Source: JAWKSY01 sp041402125 (GTDB taxonomy: Bacteria > Planctomycetota > GCA-002687715 > DRQF01). From it: a stretch of 64,000 bases of DNA. The stretch is from positions 1 through 64,000 of the forward strand of contig JAWKSY010000012.1 of the NCBI GenBank assembly GCA_041402125.1, in the 5' to 3' direction. Made by a program: the position numbers and the translations under genes. The number at the start of each line of letters is the position of its first letter. The stretch's first letter is position 1. A model generated the notes under the pieces. That model worked only from the letters and a program-made list of their open reading frames with translations, was not told where the DNA came from and did no database searches. Below, piece after piece: positions 25,994-34,201 of this stretch.

Positions 25994-26782
25994 GTGAACG
26001 ATCTCGCCGCGGAGATCCTGGACTGGACGCACCGCTGGGAGCTCCGTCCCACCGGGCTGACCCTGTTGCGTATCGTGCCGCTCGTCGCGGTCAGTCCGCT
26101 CTTCGGGGGCGGACTCGTACCGCGGCGAGTCCTCACGATGATCGCGGTCGTCCTGGCGCTGGCGCTCCGACCGCCCGTTCCGGTGGGGGAGGCACCGGCG
26201 CTCGCCGCGCCCCTCGTCGTCCTGGCCGCCAAGGAGCTCCTGATCGGCAGCGTCCTCGCCGTGCTCGTCCGGCTCGCCTTCGACCTGCTGGGCGCGGCGG
26301 GCGGCTTCGTCGACATGGCGCGCGGCGCGATGATCGCGACCATCATGGACCCGAGCTCCCAGCAGCAATCGGTGGTGATCGAGCTCTTCACGCGCCAGAT
26401 TCTCGTCGTCCTCTTCCTCCTCGCCGGGGGGCACGGCCTCGTGCTCGGAGCCCTGTCGGGGTCCTTCGCACTCCAGCCGGTCGAGTCTCTCGACATGGGC
26501 GGCTTTCTCTCGCGCCTCGCCCCCGGCGATCTCCTCGCCGCGGTCGGAAGGCTCTTCGAGGTCGCGGTGAGCGCCGCCGTTCCGGTGATCGGCGGGCTCT
26601 TCCTCGTCGACGCGGTCCTCGCGCTCCTGGCGAAGGCCGCGCCCCAGATCCAGGCCTACTTCGTGGGGCTCGCGATCAAGGGATCGCTGGGACTGACCAT
26701 CCTCTTCCTGGCCCTCCACGACTTCGTCCCGCGTCTCCTGCGCGAGGCCCTTCATGCGGTCCGCGCGCTGATCGGAGCCTGA
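25994..26782 (+). CDS. sctT: T3SS export-gate protein SctT
   Basis: The start is GTG 25994, one base after the sctS stop, implying coupling. The 262-residue product has about six hydrophobic segments and the SctT/FliR pattern: an early RIVPLVAVSPLFGGGLVPRR, LAAKELLIGSVLAVLVRLAF, then GGFVDMARGAMIATIMDP (family consensus around Gly-x-x-x-Asp-x-x-Arg-Gly) and a C-terminal IKGSLGLTILFLALHDFV. It forms the tip of the export-gate cone with SctR and SctS. Confidence 0.93.
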   Translation: MNDLAAEILDWTHRWELRPTGLTLLRIVPLVAVSPLFGGGLVPRRVLTMIAVVLALALRPPVPVGEAPALAAPLVVLAAKELLIGSVLAVLVRLAFDLLGAAGGFVDMARGAMIATIMDPSSQQQSVVIELFTRQILVVLFLLAGGHGLVLGALSGSFALQPVESLDMGGFLSRLAPGDLLAAVGRLFEVAVSAAVPVIGGLFLVDAVLALLAKAAPQIQAYFVGLAIKGSLGLTILFLALHDFVPRLLREALHAVRALIGA

Positions 26783-26783
26783 G

Positions 26784-27917
26784 ATGAGCGACTCGTCCGC
26801 CGAGCGCACCGAGGAAGCCACCCCGAGGAAGAAGCGCGAAGCGCGTCGCCGCGGCGAGGTCGCGCAGAGCCGCGATCTCTCTGGCACGCTCGTCCTGCTC
26901 GCGGCGATCGCGATGACGATCATCCGGCACGACCGCCACGTCGCCGCGTTCGAAAGGCTCTTCGACGTCGGACTGGGGGGGGCCTCGGCCGAGGAACCTC
27001 TCGCCGGCCCTGCGATGGAGGCACTGATCGGCGCGTGGGTCGGTCTGGCCGAGACGCTCCTTCCATTCGCGTCGGTGCTCGTGCTCGCGGCGCTCGCGGG
27101 GCCCATGCTGCAGGTGGGGCCGCTCCTCACCTTCGAATCGATGGTTCCGAAACCGGAGCGGATGAACCCCGCCGCGGGCCTGAAGAAGATGTTCTTCAGC
27201 GGCCGTTCCTGGGCCGAGCTCGCCCGGACCACGGTGAAGTTCGTGGCGATCGCCGGCGTGGCCCACGCCGTGCTCCGATCTCGGGCGCGCGACGTCGTCC
27301 GCGCATCGGGCGACGACGTGTGGGGCGGCACCGCGGTCATCGGTTCCGTCCTCGGCGAACTTCTCCTGAAGATCATCCTCGCCATGGTGGCGCTCGGTCT
27401 CGCCGATCTCGCGTACCAGCGCTGGCGGCATGGCCGCGACCAGCGCATGACCCGCGACGAGGTGAAGCGCGAGTACCGGGATCAGGAGGGCTCGCCTGAG
27501 CAGAAGGGGGAGCGCCGTCGCATGCAGCAGGAGCTCGCGGCCCGTTGCGACGAGGCTCGCGTCCGCGAGGAGGCCGACGTCGTTATCGTGAACCCGATTC
27601 ACTTCGCCTGTGCGCTCGCCTACGACGGAGAGGAAGGGGCGCCGCGCCTCGTGGCGAAGGGGCGGGAGGGCATGGCGCTCCGTCTGCGGAGCGTGGCCGA
27701 GCGCGCGGAGATCCCCGTACGTCGCGACGTCGGCCTTGCCCGCGCTCTCTTCGAGCTCGAGGTGGACGACGAGGTCCCTCCGGAGCTCTACCAGGCGGTC
27801 GCGATCGCCCTCGACTGGGTGCGAGAGATCGCGGAAGGGCGGGGCGAGACGGTCGCCTGGGCGAACCCCGGCGAAGGTCGGGAAAGGCCCGCAACGGGAC
27901 TGCGTCGCCGGCGATAA
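26784..27917 (+). CDS. sctU: T3SS substrate-switch protein SctU
   Basis: The 377-residue product begins with the conserved ERTEEATPRKKREARRRGEV, has four membrane segments up to about residue 215, the linker RDEVKREYRDQEGSPEQKG, and the cytoplasmic autoprotease domain. The self-cleavage motif reads Asn270-Pro271-Ile272-His273 instead of the usual Asn-Pro-Thr-His; Asn and Pro, the cleavage pair, are kept, and the downstream LVAKGREGMALRLR and VPPELYQAVA elements are typical. SctU closes the SctRST gate and changes specificity from needle subunits to later substrates after autocleavage. The next gene, 91 bases on, encodes a DUF1521 protein. Confidence 0.93.
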   Translation: MSDSSAERTEEATPRKKREARRRGEVAQSRDLSGTLVLLAAIAMTIIRHDRHVAAFERLFDVGLGGASAEEPLAGPAMEALIGAWVGLAETLLPFASVLVLAALAGPMLQVGPLLTFESMVPKPERMNPAAGLKKMFFSGRSWAELARTTVKFVAIAGVAHAVLRSRARDVVRASGDDVWGGTAVIGSVLGELLLKIILAMVALGLADLAYQRWRHGRDQRMTRDEVKREYRDQEGSPEQKGERRRMQQELAARCDEARVREEADVVIVNPIHFACALAYDGEEGAPRLVAKGREGMALRLRSVAERAEIPVRRDVGLARALFELEVDDEVPPELYQAVAIALDWVREIAEGRGETVAWANPGEGRERPATGLRRRR

Positions 27918-28007
27918 CCCGGCGTGAGCGAGCCCCGGAGGGGCTTCCCCCACGCGATGGAGCGGAGCGGCCCGGACGAGGTCGCGAGCGAAAAGGAGAT
28001 CGGAAGG

Positions 28008-28958
28008 ATGACTGCCGTCAACGCCAGCAACATGAACAGCCGCTTCCACCGGGCGGCCGGAGTCGGGGCCCCGCAGCTCGCGGAGAGCACGCGGAACGAC
28101 GCCCTGAAGAGGAACGGGAACACGATCGACACCGGGCGTTACGACGTCACGATCGTGAAGGATGAGGTCAAGATCTTCGACAAGGACACCAACACCTGGG
28201 TGAAGGCCTGGGGAGACCCGCACCTGAACACCAGCGACGGCGACGCCACGCACTTCCACTACGACAACCTGACGATCGACCTGCCCGACGGGACGAAGGT
28301 CACGATCTCGCCCACCGAGGTCAACGCGAACGGCGTGTCCTGGGTGGACAAGGTCGCGATCATGAAGGGCGATCAGGCCATCGTCGTCGAGAACGTCCAT
28401 GGCTCCGGCGCGATCCAGTTCGGGCCGATCGCCGACAACGCGGCCCTCGTCGACCAGCTCTTCGCCGACGGGACGGTCCTGCGCGCCGGCGCGGAGGTCG
28501 ACGATCTCCACTTCGTGAACGCGGACGGCAAGGAGACCGAACTCGCCGGGGACCTCCTCGTCACCCTCGACGACCTGGGCGGCTACAGCGCACTCGGTGT
28601 GAACGCTGACGCGGAGCACGTTTATGCCGATCTGAACGGTCTGTTCGACCAGTACGATCGCCTCCCCGCGAACGCGTCCGACGAGGAGGTCAAGGCGATC
28701 ACGGCGCAGATCGACCAGCGACTCGAGCGGATCGGAGGCATCCGGACCGCCGGCGGAAGCACCTTCACGAAGATGGAGATGGAGATCGCGGGCCTGCAGA
28801 AGAAGCTCGATCGCATGTCTCCCGAGGACCCCGGCTACTCGGAGCTCGCGCAGAAGCTGCAACGCAAGCAGCAGGCGCTCGATCGAGCCTTCACCCTGGC
28901 CTTCGAGACCACCAAGAAGCGCCACGACCTGATCATGGCGCTCCTCAACAACCTCTGA
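28008..28958 (+). CDS. DUF1521 (metal-inducible autocleavage, NopE1-like) protein
   Basis: ATG 28008 is preferred over the upstream in-frame start because AAGGAGATCGGAAGG precedes it. The 316-residue product contains a DUF1521/MIIA domain (residues about 45-190): WVKAWGDPHLNTSDGD, HFHYDNLTIDLPDGTKVTI. In rhizobial NopE1 and in a Vibrio homologue, Ca2+ induces self-cleavage between Asp and Pro of the Gly-Asp-Pro-His motif; here Asp70-Pro71. Acidic residues around the motif could bind metal. A helical C-terminus (about 245-316, LQKKLDRMSPEDPGYSELAQ, ending KKRHDLIMALLNNL) follows. NopE1 is a T3SS-secreted effector, so this is a strong candidate substrate, encoded between sctU and sctV. Confidence 0.85.
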   Translation: MTAVNASNMNSRFHRAAGVGAPQLAESTRNDALKRNGNTIDTGRYDVTIVKDEVKIFDKDTNTWVKAWGDPHLNTSDGDATHFHYDNLTIDLPDGTKVTISPTEVNANGVSWVDKVAIMKGDQAIVVENVHGSGAIQFGPIADNAALVDQLFADGTVLRAGAEVDDLHFVNADGKETELAGDLLVTLDDLGGYSALGVNADAEHVYADLNGLFDQYDRLPANASDEEVKAITAQIDQRLERIGGIRTAGGSTFTKMEMEIAGLQKKLDRMSPEDPGYSELAQKLQRKQQALDRAFTLAFETTKKRHDLIMALLNNL

Positions 28959-28968
28959 TCGCCACACC

Positions 28969-28994
28969 GCGCCCTCTCCTTCGGGAGAGGGCGC
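28969..28994 (+). terminator. Stable UUCG hairpin after the DUF1521 gene
   Basis: A perfect 11-bp stem GCGCCCTCTCC / GGAGAGGGCGC closes a TTCG tetraloop. No T tract follows, so it may be a Rho-dependent or partial terminator, or an mRNA 3'-end stabiliser. Confidence 0.65.
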
Positions 28995-29035
28995 CTCAAC
29001 TCGCCCGAATCGAACTCCCCACTCCGGAGCACCCC

Positions 29036-30100
29036 ATGTACGTCACGCCGACGAACCAGAATCCCTCGCCCGTCCCGGCCGGCCTGCCGCCCTTCGTGCG
29101 CTCGAGCGCGCCGACGGGCCCGGCCCTCGCCATCCCTTCGGGCCCGGCCGCACCTTCCTCCCTGGCGCTGGACGAGGCCGCCGCGCGCCTCGCCGCCCTC
29201 GTCCAGCCGGAGCGTTCGGAGAGCGCGGTGGAGGCTTCCCTCCACTCGGCTGACACCGTAAAGATCCGTCACCTCGCAACCGAGGACGGGGCATCGAGCG
29301 GACGTTTCCAGGCTCTCGGCGCGATCCTGCAGCCCGACGCCTCCGGGGAGGTCCACGAGGAGGAACTCTTCGCGGCGACGCTCGCCGTCCTCCTCTCCGA
29401 GGAGAGCCCGGCCGCCGGTCAGGCCTTTCTCGAGGGGCTCGCGTCCCGCGTCGCGGATCCGGCCGTGTCGGCCGAAGAGGCCGCGATCGAGGTGCTGCGG
29501 GAGCTCGTCGCGGACGGCAGCCTGACCGCCGAGTCGGGCGACCGGCTCTACTCGGCGGCCTTCGCTGCGGCGCAGCTCGACGAGAACACGGAGGCCCTTT
29601 TCGACGGTCGTGGCGGCCCGGGTGACGCGACGGTCGCGAAGGAGGCTCACGCCTCGGCGCTCCGGGTGGTCGACGCCCGTCTCGCCGCGTTCGACGCCGG
29701 GGCCGAGGCACCCGCCGCGCGTTCCCTCGCCGCCGCGCGCCCGACCGGCGCGGCGCCGACCGCCTCGGCCGGCGGCGCGGAGAGCACCTCCGGGATTCCC
29801 GCGGATGCTCGCCTCGGGGAGGGATTCGTCTTCAAGCCCGCCTCGGAGCGGGACGGGAAGCTCGTGATCATCCTCCCCGACGGATTGAAGGGCGGCGTGG
29901 CCGCCGTCCGCCTCCTGAACGCCGAAGGGAAGCGGATCGAGGCGGGAGAGTCGAGCGGCCTCGCGAACGGCGACCGCGAGCACTTCCGTTTCGATCGGCC
30001 GGGGCGCCGCTATCCCGCCGACCTCACCGTCCAGGTGGAGCTGCTCGACGGCCGACTTCTCGAGCGCACGATCGCCGATCCGTCCCGCCGCGAGGCCTGA
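29036..30100 (+). CDS. T3SS-linked protein of unknown function
   Basis: The 354-residue product starts at ATG 29036. Its first 60 residues are Pro/Ser/Ala-rich and disordered, as in secreted T3SS substrates; a helical middle follows (HEEELFAATLAVLLSEESPA, EEAAIEVLRELVADGSLTAE), then a disordered linker, and a compact C-terminal beta-rich domain of about 90 residues (SERDGKLVIILPDGLKGGVA, NGDREHFRFDRPGRRYPADL, TVQVELLDGRL). I recognise no family. Lying in a unit of its own between two hairpins, next to the DUF1521 gene and sctV, it could be a substrate, tip component or regulator. Confidence 0.7.
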   Translation: MYVTPTNQNPSPVPAGLPPFVRSSAPTGPALAIPSGPAAPSSLALDEAAARLAALVQPERSESAVEASLHSADTVKIRHLATEDGASSGRFQALGAILQPDASGEVHEEELFAATLAVLLSEESPAAGQAFLEGLASRVADPAVSAEEAAIEVLRELVADGSLTAESGDRLYSAAFAAAQLDENTEALFDGRGGPGDATVAKEAHASALRVVDARLAAFDAGAEAPAARSLAAARPTGAAPTASAGGAESTSGIPADARLGEGFVFKPASERDGKLVIILPDGLKGGVAAVRLLNAEGKRIEAGESSGLANGDREHFRFDRPGRRYPADLTVQVELLDGRLLERTIADPSRREA

Positions 30101-30154
30101 TCTGACTTCTCGGTCGCCCGCAGCCCGGCCCAGCGTGGAGGGACGGCCTCGATC

Positions 30155-30189
30155 GGGGCCCGGACGAAGAGTCCGGGCCCCTCCTTTTT
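30155..30189 (+). terminator. Rho-independent terminator upstream of sctV
   Basis: An 11-bp GC stem (GGGGCCCGGAC / GTCCGGGCCCC) with GAAGA loop, followed by CC then TTTTT at 30185-30189. It ends the 29036 transcript, so sctV needs its own promoter in the ~100 bases after it. Confidence 0.9.
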
Positions 30190-30291
30190 CCTCGCGGCCG
30201 GGACTTCGCCGTCCCGCGGGGGCGGGGAGATCCGCTTCCGGAGGAGAAGGACGGGACGCCCCGAGTCTCCCGCCGACCCGGAGGAAACGTG

Positions 30292-32466
30292 ATGGCCGCG
30301 CTGCAACCCGAGAAGAGCTCCCGCCACGTCCTCGCCGACGTGGCCCTCGCCGGATTCGTCGTGATGACCCTCGTCATCATGATCTTCAAGATCCCTCAGC
30401 CCCTGGCGGACTTCCTGATCGCCATCAACATCGCCCTCGCGGCGACGGTGCTGTTCATCGCGCTGTTCGTCTCGAACGCGAGCCGATTCTCCGCGATGCC
30501 GACGATCCTCATCCTTGCGATGTTGTTCCGGCTCGGCCTCAACGTCTCGACGACGAAGCTCATCCTGCTCGACGCCGAGGCGGGCCAGATCATCAGGGCC
30601 TTCGGGAAGTTCGTCGCTGGCGGCAACATCGTCGTCGGCGCCGTCGTCTTCCTGATCCTCGTCCTCATCCAGTTCATCGTCATCGCCAAGGGCGCGGAGC
30701 GCGTGGCCGAGGTCGAGGCCCGGTTCACCCTCGACGCCATGCCCGGCGAGCAGATGGCGATCGACGGCGACCTCAGTCGCGGGATCAGCACCGAGGAGGA
30801 GACGCGCCTCCGCCGCGACAAGGCGAAGAAGGCCACGAAGATCGCGGGCGCGATGGACGGCGCCATGAAGTTCGTGAAGGGAGACGCCATCGCCGGCATC
30901 CTCATATCGGCTGTCAACATCGTCGGCGGCCTCCTCATCGGTGTTCTCGACCGCAAGATGGCGCCCGCCGCCGCGCTGGACACGTACGGCCTCCTCACCA
31001 TCGGCGACGGCCTCGTGTCTCAGATCCCGGCACTCCTCCTGAGCGTCGCGGCCGGCCTCATCGTCACCAAGGTCGCGGTGGGAGAGGAGGCCGAGCGCGA
31101 CCGCCCCGGCGCGGACATGCTGGCTCAGCTCCTGCGGCACCCGGTGGCCTTCCTGCTGACGGGCGCCGTCATGACGCTGATGGCGCTCGGCGGCCTCCTC
31201 GTGAAGGAGACCGGCCTTCCCTTCATTCCCTTCGCGACCCTCGCGATGCTCTGCGTCGGCGTCGGCGTCTGGCAGCTCCGTCGCGCCTCGCACGAGGCGC
31301 GGGCGCAGGGCGTCGGGATCGCCGCGGCCGGAGAGCCGGAACTGGAGGGGGAGGGTGGTGACGCCCCTGGAGCCGCTCCTGCCCTGCGGGCCTCATTCGA
31401 GCCCGCGCCCTTCGTGCTCGAGATCCACGCGGGCCTCTTCGAGGCCTTCGGGCTCGAGCGCGTCGAGGTCAGGGCCGACTGGCGCCGCCGGATCGCGGAC
31501 CTCCGCGTTCGGCTGTCCGAGGAGCTGGGCTTCCAGGTCCCCTCTCTGAGCCTGAAGAAGACCGCCCAGGCCCTCCCCGAGAACTGCTACGCTTTCTTCG
31601 CCTTCGACGGCCACCTGACGACGGATCAGCTCCGCGCCGATCGTCTCCTCGTCCTGGCTCCCCTCGTCGACCTCCAGGCCTTCGAGAAGCGCGAGGGAAT
31701 CGACCTCGGTCTCGAGTCGGCGCCGCTCCCGGGGAGCCGGCTCGTCGTTGCATCGGTCCCGGAGTCCTCCCGCGAAGCCTGCGAGGCCGCGGGCAAGACG
31801 CTCCGTCGCGCGGACGAGGTCGTCTTCATCCACGCCGAGCACCTCCTGCGCCGCTACGCGGCGGAGTTCGTCACCTTCCAGGAGGTCTCGCGACTCATCG
31901 AGCGCCTCCGCGACCACCACGCCGACCTCGTGCAGGCCGTCATCCCGAGTCTCTTTCCCGTGCAGGACGTCTTCGAGATCCTGAAGGCCCTCCTGCGCGA
32001 GCAGATGACCATCCGCGACCTGCGCGCCATCTTCGAAGCGCTTGCCTGTCTCAGCCTGCCCCCGGAGTCGCGCACGCCGCTCCTCGTCGTCCAGGCCGTG
32101 CGGCAGCACCTGCGCAAGGCGCTCTGCTCTCGCTACGCCGTGAAAGGAAAGCGCCTCGACTACTACATGTTCGATCCCGCGCTCGAGGACATGATCCGCG
32201 ACCACGCCAGCGGTCGCCCGCTCGCTCCGGACGACGTCGAGGAGCTCCGCCGCGCCGTCCTGCGCCACGTCCCCGCCGCCGCCCACGCCGGCCGCTACGC
32301 CGTCCTCCGCGTCCCCGCCGAGCTCCGCGCCGCGACCTTCGCCCTCGTCGGCGCGGCCTACCCCGAGATCGCGGTCCTCTCGGACCAGGAGTTCTCCCCC
32401 GAGATCATGGCGAAGTTCCTCGGCATCATCCGCGGCGACGAGGAGTTTCTCCGTGCCTCCGCCTGA
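30292..32466 (+). CDS. sctV: T3SS major export-gate protein SctV
   Basis: ATG 30292 has GGAGGAAA at ideal spacing; a GTG three bases earlier is less likely. The 724-residue product has about eight membrane segments in its first ~330 residues (e.g. PQPLADFLIAINIALAATVL) and the FHIPEP-type loop including SRFSAMPTILILAMLFRLGL, EVEARFTLDAMPGEQMAID and ISAVNIVGGLLIGVLDRKM, then a large cytoplasmic ring domain (GLFEAFGLERVEVRADWRRR; SRLIERLRDHHADLVQAVIP). SctV nonamers receive chaperone-substrate complexes and use proton motive force. It is separated from sctU by two non-core genes, unlike the contiguous arrangement in many systems. Confidence 0.95.
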   Translation: MAALQPEKSSRHVLADVALAGFVVMTLVIMIFKIPQPLADFLIAINIALAATVLFIALFVSNASRFSAMPTILILAMLFRLGLNVSTTKLILLDAEAGQIIRAFGKFVAGGNIVVGAVVFLILVLIQFIVIAKGAERVAEVEARFTLDAMPGEQMAIDGDLSRGISTEEETRLRRDKAKKATKIAGAMDGAMKFVKGDAIAGILISAVNIVGGLLIGVLDRKMAPAAALDTYGLLTIGDGLVSQIPALLLSVAAGLIVTKVAVGEEAERDRPGADMLAQLLRHPVAFLLTGAVMTLMALGGLLVKETGLPFIPFATLAMLCVGVGVWQLRRASHEARAQGVGIAAAGEPELEGEGGDAPGAAPALRASFEPAPFVLEIHAGLFEAFGLERVEVRADWRRRIADLRVRLSEELGFQVPSLSLKKTAQALPENCYAFFAFDGHLTTDQLRADRLLVLAPLVDLQAFEKREGIDLGLESAPLPGSRLVVASVPESSREACEAAGKTLRRADEVVFIHAEHLLRRYAAEFVTFQEVSRLIERLRDHHADLVQAVIPSLFPVQDVFEILKALLREQMTIRDLRAIFEALACLSLPPESRTPLLVVQAVRQHLRKALCSRYAVKGKRLDYYMFDPALEDMIRDHASGRPLAPDDVEELRRAVLRHVPAAAHAGRYAVLRVPAELRAATFALVGAAYPEIAVLSDQEFSPEIMAKFLGIIRGDEEFLRASA

Positions 32467-32661
32467 TGGATTCGCAGGGGGAATGATCATGGCGACTGGC
32501 AAGGGACGAGGCGGCTGTGCACCACCATCGGCAACATGCCCTCCGAGGAATACCAAGAACGGTATCATCGGGCGCTGGAGGCGCGGGCCGTAGGGACCTG
32601 ACTCAACAGAAACGGTCGCCGGGAGACTCGCGGCGATTCATTACATCGCGAGGAGAAACGA

Positions 32662-33045
32662 ATGTTCAAGGTTAGTGTGGCGATTGCTCCGATTCCTGAT
32701 GGCATGGACTTGTCGACAGATGCGATCGAACTCGGCGAAGGAGTATGGATGGCAATGCCGAGGATCTTGGTGCCGAGTCTTGCGGTTCTCAATGCGATTA
32801 TCGACTTGGGAGAAGCCATTGGATCAAAGCGGTGGCGTCTCGGAAGCAACATCTCGGCTCGCCTCCGCGCGTCTGCCGAAGAGGAAGTCTGGGACATGGC
32901 GCGAATCTGGCAAGACGCTCATTGGAAGGAGATCAGTCCAGAGGTTGACATTAGCGAGATGGACCTGGCGGGATTTCTCTTTGAACTCCGGTCGCAGATC
33001 AACCGATCAGCTCCAGGGACAACTCAAGTTGTCGACATCGATTGA
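32662..33045 (+). CDS. Hypothetical protein
   Basis: The 127-residue product starts at ATG 32662 after GCGAGGAGAAACGA. Its codon use and GC are clearly lower than in sctV, marking the beginning of an accessory segment. It is a soluble, acidic, mixed alpha/beta protein (GVWMAMPRILVPSLAVLNAI, EEVWDMARIWQDAHWKEISP, DMDL-like C-terminal patch). No motif or family recognised. Upstream at about 32500-32601 there is a short coherent peptide (GNMPSEEYQERYHRALEARA) that has no convincing start and may be the remnant of another small gene. Confidence 0.6.
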   Translation: MFKVSVAIAPIPDGMDLSTDAIELGEGVWMAMPRILVPSLAVLNAIIDLGEAIGSKRWRLGSNISARLRASAEEEVWDMARIWQDAHWKEISPEVDISEMDLAGFLFELRSQINRSAPGTTQVVDID

Positions 33046-33220
33046 GCTCCGCCGACGTGGCTTCGATCGTTGTCGGACCGTGTGATCCTGACATCCCCCC
33101 AAGATCGGGTGGACCCGTCTGTTAACCCGTAGGGCTAAGGAGGAGTTGAAGGCACAGAGAGAGTCTCTGGTCGTGACGGCGCCGCAGGAAGAGACGGTCT
33201 GTTCCGTTGAATCGGCCGAA

Positions 33221-33844
33221 TTACGCCAAGGGTCGACGGTAGATCGAGAGACTCCCGTAGTCGCCCGCAATGACGAGGCAGCGTCCGCACTCCGAGAATC
33301 CAAGTGCGACGATCTCGATCTCGGAGCGGAGGCGGAAATACTCCTCGCCCGTGCTTGATGGACGAGCGAGGATGATCGTCTGCTCTGGCCACTCGAGACC
33401 GCAAGATTCGACCCACCAGCCGTCGCTCGTCACTCGCGTGAGACCTCCACCGTAGACGCCGCTCATCCGAACCTCTTCGCCTCGAATCGGGCCGATGCCA
33501 CGACCGATGAGCCGGAACGGGTCGTAGTCCTCGTCACTGAGGTTCTCATCGCACGACAGTCGCTCGCCCGTGAGTCCGTCGAAGAGCCCTCGACCCTGTA
33601 GTGACAGCACGAGAAATCGGGTTGTGCCTGTCGCAAAGCCAACGGCCATCAATCCACCGATTGTGACCGAAAGCGAGAGCTCCCACGGCGCCGGCGGTTC
33701 GACCTGTTCCATCCGAAGGGTCGCCTCTCGCATGTCGGGATGAAAGGGATGCTCCATGCGACCTCGCTCGATGAGTTGCCAGTCTTGCCCGGATGTTCCG
33801 GGCACAGGATGCCGTTCATGAACCCACTCTGGCCCGCGGTCCAT
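33221..33844 (-). CDS. Hypothetical protein with possible beta-propeller blade
   Basis: ATG 33844 on the minus strand gives a 207-residue product with a hydrophobic patch (SLSVTIGGLMAVGFATGTTR), a Trp-rich middle (VTSDGWWVESCGLEWPEQTI) and a C-terminal strand-rich unit (EIEIVALGFSECGRCLVIAG, DYGSLSIYRRPLA) that resembles a single WD40-like blade. Nothing upstream on this strand is a convincing partner. GC is lower than in the T3SS genes. Function unknown. Confidence 0.5.
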   Translation of the reverse strand: MDRGPEWVHERHPVPGTSGQDWQLIERGRMEHPFHPDMREATLRMEQVEPPAPWELSLSVTIGGLMAVGFATGTTRFLVLSLQGRGLFDGLTGERLSCDENLSDEDYDPFRLIGRGIGPIRGEEVRMSGVYGGGLTRVTSDGWWVESCGLEWPEQTIILARPSSTGEEYFRLRSEIEIVALGFSECGRCLVIAGDYGSLSIYRRPLA

Positions 33845-34201
33845 CTTGAGTGGCAGAGATCAGGAATCAAGCGCTGACGTGGGTCCGCGACCTCGATTCG
33901 GATTCGCATCGACCTTCAGCGACTTCCCACCGTAACGATCGTCGTCTGACCGCTGAGAAGCCGGCCAACTCGTCGATTCGGGTTGAGGTGGCGATCTCCG
34001 AGAGCCGGAACAATCCAGGCGATCGCTCTGGAGAGCGCCGAAACTTCTTCTCTCCTGGCGACGAGGCGCAGATCAGGCGAGAGTTTCATCAGAGTGAGGG
34101 CCCGACCATTCGGTTGGCGACCCGAATTGCGCTGGCGAAGAGGTGGGGGAATGTCAGCCAAGAGCGAATGGGCATGCCGAAGCGAAGAGGACCACCATCC
34201 G
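33845..34201. other. Intergenic or poorly coding stretch between two divergent accessory genes
   Basis: Overlapping open frames exist on both strands (33916-34215 minus and 33850-34230 plus) but neither has a ribosome site, recognisable motif or consistent codon bias. The minus frame has a passable peptide (LSPDLRLVARREEVSALSRA), so a small gene cannot be ruled out. I see no repeats or hairpins of note. Confidence 0.35.

Noticed and set aside
7098..32466. Interpretation of the secretion genes as a flagellar cluster
   Set aside because: SctJ is a lipoprotein with one C-terminal helix, rod- and stator-type small genes follow the ysc order, and no flagellin, hook or motor genes are present.
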